Assembly (NCBI RefSeq): GCF_964355755.1
Contig: NC_092676.1
Span: 3,020,288-3,084,287 of the forward strand
DNA length: 64,000 nucleotides
Direction: 5' to 3'
Source of the DNA: Antedon mediterranea
Lineage: Eukaryota; Echinodermata; Crinoidea; Comatulida; Antedonidae
The notes beneath the pieces are model-generated. The model was given only the letters and a program-made list of their open reading frames with translations. It did not search any database and was not told the origin of the DNA. Each line of letters begins with the position of its first letter. Position 1 is the stretch's first letter. This document shows, one piece after another, positions 35,701 to 43,500 of this stretch. The position numbers and the translations under genes were made by a program.

Positions 35701-36148
35701 GAACCAAGTTTAACTAATTTGACTAATCATGACGTGATGGATCATCCGAACTGTCACGTGATTGGTCAACTCACTTGCGTTGCGCTTCGTCGTTGCGTTA
35801 AGCTTGGTTCCCACTAGGACATAACGCAAAGACGTAAGCGCAACGCAAGCGAATTGACAAATGGCAAACGTATTAATGATCTATTGTGTCGTGGTTGGTC
35901 GAATTACTTGCGTTGCGCTTACGTATTTGCGTTACGTCCTAGTTGGAACCACGCTTTATAGCGCATCCATGCTGAGTAGTAGCAGCACTATTTAATTTTG
36001 GTCCAAGTGGGAAACCAGGTCTAATACTTACTGTTAGTAAAATGGTTCCCGAGTGTCTTTGTAACCAATCGATGGCAGAACTAACGCCCCAACGAGACAC
36101 ACGTCCTTTCGAAGATTTCTTAGAATCCGATTTCATTTCTGATAACAT
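14741..36148 (-). CDS. NOX4: NADPH oxidase 4
   Basis: Seventeen exons, in transcript order: 36032-36148, 32414-32509, 30063-30173, 27395-27476, 25884-25981, 23351-23378, 21980-22052, 20818-20898, 19458-19644, 18852-19016, 18703-18765, 18312-18372, 17509-17593, 16971-17090, 16586-16697, 16260-16456 and 14741-14864. Every junction is GT-AG and in phase; the product is 599 residues (human about 578). It is a membrane flavocytochrome that passes electrons from NADPH through FAD and two hemes to oxygen; NOX4 types make mainly hydrogen peroxide with p22phox. Visible: heme histidine pairs H124/H138 and H213/H226 with spacings 14 and 13, FAD motif HPFTLT (361-366), NADPH motifs GPFGSP (421-426), GGVGVTP (441-447) and VCGP (566-569), and the C-terminus NTESFS. 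There is no EF hand, so it is not NOX5 or [18 protein letters not shown] and VPGLTG are NOX4-like. The E-loop exon (19458-19644) carries a PEPEPEPE run. ATG 36148 is the first in frame; 36136 is an alternative start. Confidence 0.96.
14990..15327. repeat. ~100-bp tandem repeat, left part
   Basis: About 3.4 monomers of 87-102 bp sharing GGGATTTGGTTGGAGTCGT and ATCTGATTGGCCAATGTGAT, in NOX4 intron 16. Each monomer has a CCAAT/ATTGG box. Another monomer resumes at 16083-16230 after the inserted element. Confidence 0.85.
15328..16082. mobile_element. DNA-transposon-like element inserted in a satellite
   Basis: Ends GTCGCGTG and CACGCGAC are inverted, with TTA outside both ends as a possible target duplication. 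Subterminal direct repeats (15347-15430 and 15988-16066) both read AGTTCACTATGTCGGTCGGT, a CTGT-rich run, then GGTCCGGTATCACTATGC. No coding frame is inside, so it is non-autonomous. Satellite monomers on both sides show insertion into the array. Confidence 0.7.
16083..16235. repeat. ~100-bp tandem repeat, right part
   Basis: Contains GGGATTTGGTTTGAGTCGTG, GTCACTGAGTTGTGGACGCG and AACTGGTGTATCTGG, matching the monomers left of the inserted element. Confidence 0.8.
17238..17490. mobile_element. MITE family A, composite of overlapping copies
   Basis: Three left termini (CTTACTAGCACGCAATGCAA, TTCTCACTAGAGACGCAACG, CTAGCACGCAACGCAAGAAC) and one right terminus (GCTAGTGGGAACCAAGCTTA) lie within 250 bp. 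It ends about 19 bp from NOX4 exon 13 (17509), on the donor side. Confidence 0.85.
18498..18668. mobile_element. MITE family B, full copy
   Basis: Terminal inverted repeats CTCTGTCTACACTATCAAAC and GTTTGATAGTGTAGACAGAG, with internal GTGCCTAAATATGGTAGTGA and GGGCACATCACA. It lies between NOX4 exons 11 and 12. Confidence 0.92.
19942..20100. mobile_element. MITE family B, full copy
   Basis: From AAGCTCGGTCTACACTATAC to AGTTTGATAGTGTAGACAGA, with core ATGATGTCATATCACTACCA. NOX4 intron 8. Confidence 0.9.
20980..21312. mobile_element. MITE family C, long copy
   Basis: Starts TAAAGATGTATATTCCACCT, ends GGGGACAATACATCTTTAA; core CAAATTGGCTGCCAGCCAAT and TTTTTGGTTGAATTTAACTG. The termini suggest a TTAA target. 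NOX4 intron 7. Confidence 0.85.
21705..21925 (-). mobile_element. SINE 3' fragments (same family as 62463-62790)
   Basis: On the minus strand it reads ACTTTAAAGAACCTAGTACA, ACGAGTAGGGGGTTACC and CTGAAGAGGTCGCCCAGTAT, matching the downstream part of the tRNA-derived SINE at 62463. The GGGCCCAGTTATGATCAG end occurs twice, so two fragments or an internal duplication are present. Confidence 0.75.
22184..22345. repeat. short tandem duplication
   Basis: AAGGCTAGCGTAACGTACGC and CTACGCCACGTCGTTGGTAA each occur twice, about 75-90 bp apart. The second copy has an extra TTGTGAAAGCCACTCA stretch. NOX4 intron 6. Confidence 0.8.
23104..23260. mobile_element. MITE family B, right end decayed
   Basis: Left terminus AAGCTCTGTCCACACTATCA is intact and followed by three tandem ATATGGTAGTGATGTGCCCA variants; the right terminus is not recognisable. 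Confidence 0.85.
23351..23378 (-). other. NOX4: 28-nt microexon of NOX4 (exon 6)
   Basis: Flanked by TTTTAG and GTACGT on the minus strand. It encodes EPFRILFCT plus the first base of a Val codon, exactly bridging exon 5 (ending KQNE, phase 0) and exon 7 (starting PGLTG after a split Val). Without it the two neighbours do not join in frame. It fits the NOX4 segment that precedes VPGLTG. Confidence 0.9.
23790..24112. repeat. tandem duplication of ~170 bp
   Basis: Both copies contain TAATGCGATTTATTCTAT, AATGTGCCTATGTCAAGTTG, and end in GACGCGCGCGTACACAA. It lies directly upstream of the LINE in NOX4 intron 5. Confidence 0.85.
24241..25638 (+). CDS. LINE reverse transcriptase, 5'-truncated but open
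   Basis: The frame is open from at least 24241 to the stop at 25638 (about 465 codons; the first ORF-style start is a GTG at 24337). The N-terminal text [16 protein letters not shown] and the order of motifs follow CR1/Rex1-group LINE polymerases: [41 protein letters not shown], the catalytic YADD box in [11 protein letters not shown], then [20 protein letters not shown] and [14 protein letters not shown]. The endonuclease domain and the true start are missing, as expected for a truncated copy, so the copy cannot move itself. The lack of any stop or frameshift in the polymerase suggests recent insertion. It is antisense to NOX4. Confidence 0.88.
   Translation, partial: NAINHYFIHGLKQVTFRKQLLYGDGISNRILKVCNIQLCPIFTHIFNIIFRNVTVPRIWKTSIINPLPKVNKPSVPKDFRPIAITSNLMKCLERLIVSRLKENIGNADKNQFAYKKNRRVEDAVNSYLHDTYHHLDSKRNYVRSIFFDFSSAFNTILPHVLIDRLLSFNVSPQLTKVIYSFLINRPQMVKCNGILSNKESTSVGAPQGCVISPILFSFYSSSFNILSKDCNIVKYADDTVISGFLCDSKHNVNEFVNEVGRFVNWCEDMNLILNITKTKEMIIDFRKTAVEHNVITIKETEVKRVTQYKYLGTIIDNKLKWESNSLMISKKASQRLYFLRKLKQIRVDNTILILFYQSIIQSILSFSIGCFYGNFTENDKKNIERPRKIAQRIIKADLTPCSFIYEKSILKKVNNIMKDPTHPLHYCYNLNRSGIRLRPPRANLCRTRKSFVVNSIHIFNSNVRR
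24241..25826 (+). mobile_element. 5'-truncated non-LTR retrotransposon (CR1/Rex1-like)
   Basis: Comprises the reverse transcriptase frame, an AT-rich 3' UTR, and a tail of about three CTTGAAT units (25796-25820), a tail type typical of this LINE group. The 5' boundary is set only by where homology-like text starts. It lies in NOX4 intron 5, about 60 bp downstream (+ strand sense) of which is exon 5 at 25884. Confidence 0.88.
26098..26274. mobile_element. MITE family A, variant 1, full copy
   Basis: AAGCTTGGTTCCCACTAGAA at the left, GCTAGTGGGAACCACGCTT at the right, flanked by TA on both sides. The core carries two inverted CCAAT boxes (TTAACCAATGACAAG and TGTGATTGGTCAATTC). Confidence 0.93.
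26338..26553. mobile_element. MITE family A, variant 2, full copy
   Basis: AAGCTTGGTTCCCACTAGCG to TCTAGTGGGAACCATGCTTT with the variant-2 core ATGCCCTTCCAATCATTGTG and GTGAAATCAAACCTGCGA. Best reference copy of this variant in the window. Confidence 0.93.
26554..26646. mobile_element. MITE family A, right half copy
   Basis: CGTGATTGGTCAACAATTAC followed by TTGCATTGCGTCGTCGAGTG and GAACCAAGCTCTA; the left half is absent. It directly abuts the previous copy. Confidence 0.8.
27238..27385. mobile_element. MITE family B, full copy
   Basis: AAGCTCTGTCCACTATAAAA to GTTTGATAGTGTAGACAGAG, ending TTTA. It stops 10 bp from NOX4 exon 4 (27395), so it forms most of the sequence just after that exon's splice donor. 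Confidence 0.9.
27779..28483. mobile_element. cluster of MITE family A copies
   Basis: Full copies at about 27780-27955, 28004-28185 and 28296-28482, plus partial copies at 27957-28003 and 28186-28275. Each full copy has TIRs of the type AAGCTTGGTTCCCACTAG and paired CCAAT boxes. The first and third pieces are nearly identical, which suggests a local duplication. NOX4 intron 3. Confidence 0.92.
29216..29305. mobile_element. 90-bp hairpin with target-site duplication
   Basis: Arms 29216-29242 and 29279-29305 are inverted copies of 27 nt with one mismatch (core GGCGCGCCAAGCTGTCATTT against AAATGACAGCTTGACGCGCC), separated by 36 nt. GTTTCG flanks both sides as a candidate 6-bp target duplication. 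NOX4 intron 3. Confidence 0.8.
30240..30505. repeat. CATCAT/CGTCGT triplet microsatellite
   Basis: Irregular run of TCGTCGTCATCATAA units. Long open frames here (His-rich or Ile/Val-rich) are products of the repeat. It starts 67 bp beyond NOX4 exon 3. Confidence 0.92.
31290..31440. repeat. repeated GCGCGCGTAC motif
   Basis: ACGCGCGCGTAC or a close variant occurs four times about 35-55 bp apart, preceded by AACTTTTGA. The same motif ends both copies of the duplication at 23790-24112. Confidence 0.7.
34445..34950. mobile_element. MITE family A split by a LINE fragment
   Basis: The MITE runs normally to GAAGTTATAGACAGTTAG (34533), is interrupted for 401 bp, and resumes at CAATCACAAGCGAT (34935). 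The undisturbed order is seen at 26150-26190. After 34948 the MITE's right half is missing. Confidence 0.88.
34534..34934 (-). pseudogene. LINE 3' end fragment
   Basis: On the minus strand a frame from about 34919 to the stop at 34674 reads [13 protein letters not shown], then [20 protein letters not shown] and [10 protein letters not shown], the typical C-terminus of CR1/Rex1-group LINE proteins. A tail of about four CTTGA units (34534-34553) marks the 3' end. Only the last ~80 codons remain, so it is not functional. Confidence 0.85.
35581..35956. mobile_element. three adjacent MITE family A copies
   Basis: A full copy at 35581-35712, a right half at 35713-35798, and a full copy at 35799-35956 (AAGCTTGGTTCCCACTAGGA to CCTAGTTGGAACCACGCTTT). 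It ends 76 bp after NOX4 exon 1 (36032) in transcript order. Confidence 0.9.
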
Positions 36149-37096
36149 TTCTGAGAATAAAATAACGAAAAAAAGTTGATATTACTTATATATCTATGGT
36201 TAAATACGAATGTTTAAATTCACAAGCACTTTTTTTAATGAGCAAAAGTAAGAGTCGTTGCTAAACCTACCAATGTCAGATTAAAAAAAATATGTATAAA
36301 AATCATTTGAAGCTAAAGGTTCCATTAATAAGGTTGATATCATGATTATATAAAACAATCTCAGAAAAAAAATTAGACAAGTCATTATGATTCAATATTT
36401 TGAATTTCATTTCAGGAAAGATTTACACAAAAGGGGTACGGTCACAGATACGATGTGTCATTCACCTTGTTTATTGTTGTCCATTACGTTATCGTTTTGA
36501 AATTGTGTGAATTAAAATAATTTAAAAACGACACTTTAAGCGCTGCATTATTGAAATGCTATACATGGGCCCTGTTCAGACCCATGGCGTTATAGCGTTT
36601 TAGCTAACGATATTTTTGTTATTTCAGGGAAAAATTTCATTTTAAAATTTTGTTTAGCAATTATTGCTAATCAAACTGATTTTTTAGTCGAGAAACATAG
36701 TTTTGTATTGTCTTTTTTGCTACACAATTTTAGAAATGTGTAGCAATAAGGTTGTTTTGTATAGCTTTTTGCTATGCTACACTGGCGAAATTATTCCCTG
36801 TTATTTACATATTATTCTGAAGTCTACAAATCTGATCCGTTATGGGTCACACCACATTTAAGGCGATCATCAATGAATACAGTAATAGAGTCTAACTTTG
36901 TTTTATCATTTCTTTGTTTGTTTTAGCCTTCAATTTAAATTGTTGTAACGCTATTTTATGGAATCATTTGAAATTGCGACAGTTATTCTTGTAGAACACA
37001 ATGACATGTTTTTCTAACAAAGAACATCGTTTCATTGTTCAATTATACATATAAATATTTTGTACAAATCATGAGTTGTAGTGTGTCAGTAGCTAT

Positions 37097-37253
37097 GTCT
37101 ACACTATCAAACTTTATGTGACAAAAAAATGTGATGTGCCCATATATGGACATATGATGTCATAGCACTACCATCTTTGGGCATATCACTACCATATTTG
37201 AGCAAGTCACTCTTTTTTTTGTCAAACTAGTTTGATAGAGTAGACAGAGCTTT
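37097..37253. mobile_element. MITE family B, full copy
   Basis: AGCTATGTCTACACTATCAA to TAGTTTGATAGAGTAGACAG, core ATGATGTCATAGCACTACCA. About 1 kb upstream of the NOX4 start. Confidence 0.92.
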
Positions 37254-40005
37254 AGTGTTTATACTCTCAAAAACTAATAACTTTGATATTTCTTGTTAAG
37301 AAGTAAAGTATTCTTACAACTTCCGTATCAATTGTTGGAGTAAAAAGTTTCTCAAATTGTATTGAAATTCATACAAATATAAAACGTTCTAATACACTTT
37401 ACAAAACTTTACAATAGGAGGTTAAAATAATATAATTTGCTGAGCTTAACCGCAAATATTTTGCTGAAATAGACCTATAATGTGAATGATTCTACAGGTG
37501 TGTTTTTATCTTCCCGTCTAGACCTATTTACGTGGGCACGGTTTGTAGGGCAGGAAATCTTCGTAAAGGAAAAACATGATAATATAATGTTATTTATATG
37601 TGATTTTGAAAAATTGTCAACAGTGGTAATTTAATTGTCCTAAAAGTGCTGGAACAACGAAGGCCTATAGAGAAACATAATCGCATAAAAAGAACGCTCC
37701 AAGGAATACAATGAAATTAGGATGTGATACATTAAGCCTAGCAGATTATTGTAGGCCCTTAACACATTGTCATATTGACGTTCTTATGAATGGGAACGTT
37801 TTAGTGCTCAGCATATGCCTATTATTTTCTTTTTAATGATGTATTATTTTTTTGTATACAAATCGTAATAATAGTCAAGTGGTATTATTGTACATTAACG
37901 TTAGGCCTGTTCCGTCTTTAGTCTTGTTTGTTTTTATAATTCATATGCGGGCTAATTTAACCTCAATATTTAACAGCTTAGAGTTGAAAACTATTCAACT
38001 ACAATTCCCCGAACTTCCTCAGTTGGTTGGAAAATCAATTGTTATCAATATTAATTAAGTAAACGATATAGGTCTAAACAACCGCGAAGAAACTGTTTCA
38101 TGTTTGTTGTGGGTGGTCTACACAATGGGGATAATCCGATATCTAAGGACATACACATGAATAAAGAAATAAAAGTGTCGAAAAAACAATGATACATAGG
38201 CATACGAAGCAACAGGTTCTTTTCCTATCTGAATGTGCTACTTCTCACCTAGGTTATACGAAATTTATAAAAAGAATTCTGACTCACCCGGTCTTCAAAA
38301 AAGCTTTTGTCTCAATGCAAGTAATTTAATGATACAGACAGATTGCCAGCCAGCACTCGACGATAAACTTTGAATACTGAAATGGCAATTGGTCTGTCCA
38401 GACGAGATTTAATTAAATGTGTAGGCCTACCGGTCGACAACAATCTGGTTGTGTAAGGTGTGCGAGATCCTTCTCCTCTGGGACATATGACAGACATTTG
38501 TTCATGTTGTCCCGACTTTATAAATCCCTTACTTTTCATGGGTTTCTCATTGACAGATATCTCCTGGTGTTTCCAGATTTTGGACTAATCCATTTTAAAT
38601 CTAGGGGTGTTCAATACATTAAAAAAACAATCGTATCAAGATTAATATCTTCCGTTGTTCGCAGATACAGTATAATTGGACTCGTCGATTTTAATCTTAG
38701 GGTGTTTAATTTCCATCAATAAAAGATGTGAACTTTTAGCCCTTTGGCAATTTGACAATCACAATAAGAACAAAATACAGGTACACTACTAAATTCGTTC
38801 TTTCTTATATGACCTTAATTTGACCTTCCCTGAATCTATGGATACCCTTGTAACAAGGTCTGTTACGGTTACTAGGAGAAAGTGTAGGAATCCTGCTTAT
38901 TGTTTAGGTCCAATCATATTGTAGTGACGTAATCAAAACGTGATTTACTTTTTGATTTCTTTAAATTCTACAATTCCCACTTGAACTCCCAATCCCCACT
39001 TGAACTCCCAATCCAAGATAATATTATTATTTTAAACTTTGTAAAAACTTTTAGAGAGCAAATTTTTGGAAAAAATAGAGTTAAATTAAAGTTCTTTTGA
39101 TTGTAATCAGGTAAAAGAAACTTTTAAAGAGAAAAAAAAATAAAATAAAAAAAATTATAAAGTGTAGAGTTTCTTTAAACTATGTTCTTTAATTGTACTC
39201 AAAGAAAGTATAGAAAAGATTACAAAAAGAATATAGTCATATTATTTACACAAAAAGAAATTCATAGTGAGTGTAACTAGCAGATAGATTTATTTGAAAA
39301 ACAGTACTTTAAAGATAAATGAAAGACTATATATGGCAAAATTACAAAAATAACCAAGTTATGACAAAATATAATACTGAATTTACCTCTATTGAGCGTT
39401 TGTAGAGAGAATTGAATAGGAAATATTAAATTGCTAACTTACATACGTACACAAAAATATACATCAATCAATTGAAAACTAGCTTAGCTAGGAGCAAATC
39501 AAAGATGTTAAGGAAGGGGAGATTAGTGGGTATGGCGGTCTCTTTGCCTATAACAAAAATGGTCTTGTTTTTACATTTAAAGAATTTGGGATGGAGGAGG
39601 AAAGTATTTTGATACAATGTAATCAAAGAAATAATTACGGTACAATTTGTCATACAATGTTTTTTGGTTATACTTATTATTATTAAATACATTGTTTATA
39701 ATCTACTATTTACTTTATTAACATATCATATCACATCATATTTAAACATTGCATATTGGTTTGTCATACAAAGATATATTTTTTTCCATTTAAAAGAGCA
39801 GATTTGTCTCAAGCACATTTAGCACTACAGTCAGCAAACTACATTCTAATATATTAAAAAACACTACAAACAATACAAAATATATGTGTAAATGAAAAAT
39901 ATATCAATATATATGTTAGCACAAAATACATTATACTGTACGTTCTTGAAAAAAAATACTTTGGTTACCTCAACAGCACACTATTTACAATAGTTAGAAA
40001 CTAGA

Positions 40006-40113
40006 AGGCTCGGTTCCCACTAGGATGCAATAGAAGGACGTAACAGAACACGAATAATTAATTCAAATTGCACTTATGTCCTTGCGTTGTGTCCTAGTGG
40101 GAACTAAGCTTTA
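40006..40113. mobile_element. MITE family A, short copy
   Basis: CTCGGTTCCCACTAGGATGC to TCCTAGTGGGAACTAAGCTT, with the CCAAT core deleted. It lies about 400 bp beyond the ECT2L stop codon. Confidence 0.88.
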
Positions 40114-40521
40114 GGTACATATTGTACTTATCTACTCAACTAGTTCGATCATGACTTAATCATGATGAATACAGTACTATATGATTTTCATTATAATTAT
40201 TACTATTATCAACATTTATTTTTAAAATAAACAGTTCCTTCTTAATGTTTGGCATTATTATTAGCTATGCATTTGTGATTATCAGTAATCAATATTTATC
40301 AATATCAATCAATTATAATTGTACTTAATTTAGAAAAAAAAAAAATAGTGTATATAGTACTAGATTTAAAAATATTGTTTATATAAAATTGTATAAAAAC
40401 AGTTAGAAAAATTGTTCAAATTGTTTATGCATAACAATTAATTTTGTTCGTTTACTTAGTATTTATGGATGCCCTTTTGTATTATCAGGGAAAAGTGACA
40501 TTACACCTGAAATGTAGATTT

Positions 40522-43500
40522 CTAGTCAACATCCATGGCAGCCGTTATAGCCCCCTCAAGTGATGTAATTATTGCTAGTTTGTTGCTATAGCTACATGCA
40601 GAACAAACCCATTTCCTTTTTGGTGTTGTCATGGAAAAGACGTTCTGATTGTCTGCAAGTACAAACAAAAAATAATGTAAGCATTAAATTTGGATAACCC
40701 ATCACTTGTGATTGGTCACTTAGTTTTGGAATGCACTTATTGTTATCAGTTTTTGTATGCAAATATTGTAATATGCAATATTTTCTAGGCCTTTGTTCAA
40801 CTTCAATCTGTATTTTATATTTACGATTTCTTACATCCTTATGTTACATCCTAGTGGAACCAGGAATGTTAAAAATCTTGAAAAGATTCTTTGAGTTTGT
40901 AAAATAATTTTGAAAAGAAAACAAGAGAATGGGAAAGAGCTTTATATGCTTTAAGGGTTGTTAAGGAAGCACAAATTAACTAATTACGACTTCTATTTAG
41001 GTGTAACAACTTGCTTTTGTTATAGTAATTGACCATAAATTTCAACAAAAGAAACAATTTACACCTAATTCCTCAAACTTAAAGATGCATTGTCTCCCTG
41101 AAAAAAATAATTCTTAAACATTTTTTTTTTGACTCTATGTTAATTTTATATACCTAAAAACAACTATAATTTAAAGAAAAAAATAGTCAACTTGGCTGCC
41201 AGCCAATACATTTTTGGTTGAATTAACTGTTTATTTTGTCATTCTTTTTTTATGTTTTCTTTTCTACGAAAGTGCATAATTTTATTAAAACTACCAAATA
41301 ACCTATTCAAAGTCTGATTTAATTAATCTTCATTTTTCATGTTTTTGGGGGACAATACATCTTTAAAGTGTCAAGATAATAAAACATGGTACTTACATTT
41401 GGTATCTGGCATGTCTAGTACTTTAAGTTTGGTAAGTGCGAGTGATGCTAAGAATGAATGCTTGACATCTATGCAACGCTCGTATGGATACGGTTTATTG
41501 GTTGTCATGGTGATCACAAGCGCATCATTAAACAAAAACAATCCTATGTTCTCAATATGTTGATACACTCTAAAAGAAAATAACGAAACAAAAAATACAT
41601 ACCAAATACAAGTTCTTCTATTGGCATTCGTAAAGATGTATTGTCCCCCTAAAAAAATAATTCTTAACAAATTTTTTGTTTTTGAATATGCAATTTTAAT
41701 GTCACCTAATAGTTATCCACTTTGACAAAAAATTGGATCGAAAAAAAAATGTATTTACCTAGAAATTTACCAAGAAATAGTCAAATTGGCTGCCAGAAAA
41801 TGGGTTTTTGGTTGAATTTAATCATTTATTTTGTCATTTTATAAGTGAAAGGCCCAGGGAGCTAATAGAAACAACCATTGCAAGGCTAACCAAATATTAT
41901 TAATTTTTTGATTATTGGGAAAGTGGCTTTGTGACATGAAATACGGTTTTGAACGATGTGAAAGCAGGCCTGACTATGTATTTTATGCTTCTCAAAAAAT
42001 TTCATCTGGTTTCAATGGATATTAAATAAGTAAAGGTTAACTTTTAGTTAAACCAGTTGACAAGTACTTACTTGCTACGTTTCAGCTACTTTCAGTAGCC
42101 TTGTTCACGCAAATGACGTTGACATGATATTCGTCATAGTTCGGTTATTTTATGATTTTTCATTTTGATGATACTAGCTTGTTTGGGTGTTTTTTTCTTT
42201 AACTGTATGGCATTTTAGGAAGTTTCAATTCAATCAAGACTTACCTACATTAAGTCTGGTGTAGGATCATTTGGAGGTGGTTAAAGACTTACCTTAATCT
42301 GGTCTTGGATAATTTGGAGGTAATTTAAAGATTTACCTTACTGTAAGTCTGGTATAGGATCATTTGGAGGTGGTTTAAAGACTTACCTTAATCTGGTCTT
42401 GGATAATTTGGAGGTAATTTAAAGATTTACCTTACTGTAAGTCTGGTATAGGATCATTTGGAGGTGGTTTAAAGACTTACCTTAAGTCTGGTCTAGGATC
42501 ATTTGGAGGTGGTTTAAAGACTTACAATAAGTCTGGTGTAGGATCATTTGGAGGTGGTTAAAGATTTACCTTAAGTCTGGTCTAGGATCATTTGGAGGTG
42601 GTTTAAAGACTTACATTAAGTCTGGTGTAGGATCATTTGGAGGTGGTTAAAGATTTACCTTAATCTGGTCTTGGATAATTTGGAGGTAATTTAAAGATTT
42701 ACCTTACTGTAAGTCTGGTCTAGGATCATTTGGAGGTGGTTTAAAGACTTACCTTAAGTCTGGTCTAGGATCATTTAGAGGTGGTTTAAAGACTTACATT
42801 AAGTCTGGTGTAGGATCATTTGGAGGTGGTTAAAGATTTACCTTAAGTCTGGTCTAGGATCATTTGGAGGTGGTTTCAAATGAGCAACAATGTCTTCTCG
42901 AATTAGAAATCTGTTAGCTTCCAGTAGATTTGGACATTTAAGAATCCTCTTCTGTAGCAATATCAGTCTGTGCTCTCTCTCACATCGGAGCTTACACTGT
43001 GGAAAATATGTATATGTAGTATTAATAGAGTAAGTATTAGCATACACATGAAACATCTATTAGTTTTCATATTGAGAAGCGCCCTCTGTAGTTTCCTTTA
43101 TTTATAACGTACTTAAACGTTAATTGGTAATAGTATACCTCATCAACAAACTTCTGAAGTTTTCCAAAAGTTTCAATGGCGCCAGCAATATCAGCACGAT
43201 CAGAGTGGTCTGGTGAAGTATGGAGCTCAAAAGCTGACAAAAGTCTTATGTACTCCTGAATCCTGCGTGTTGGTACTAACAGAAGATCCTGCAGGCTTAG
43301 CATCTTTGTCTCTGGTGTCTTGTCATGTTGTCGTAGGAAAGATCGGAATGCTGGGTGCTGTTCACGACACTAAACCAAATCAAGCAAAATACATGATAAT
43401 TTTTTGCTTAAATTATTTTTTCCAATAAAATGCAAGAGCACACACTGATTAGCTTCCAAAATGCCCCTAATTAGCTTACAAAGGACACTAATTTTACTTC

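Larger units (their letters stand above)
36149..40521. other. intergenic between NOX4 and ECT2L
   Basis: This holds the NOX4 5' flank (no clear TATA seen) and the ECT2L 3' flank. Contents recognised: MITE-B at 37097-37253, MITE-A at 40006-40113, a 20-bp tandem duplication (CCACTTGAACTCCCAATC) near 38975-39012, and AT-rich DNA. The open frames at 37852, 38417 and 39468 lack family, splice or composition support. Confidence 0.5.

Noticed and set aside
38312-38722. Frames on both strands of about 75-100 codons
   Set aside because: Composition is like the surrounding non-coding DNA and there is no recognisable motif.
42838-43056. Start of a separate gene at MFHVYANTY
   Set aside because: It is the intron text before ECT2L exon 19; the acceptor at 42997-42998 defines the exon.
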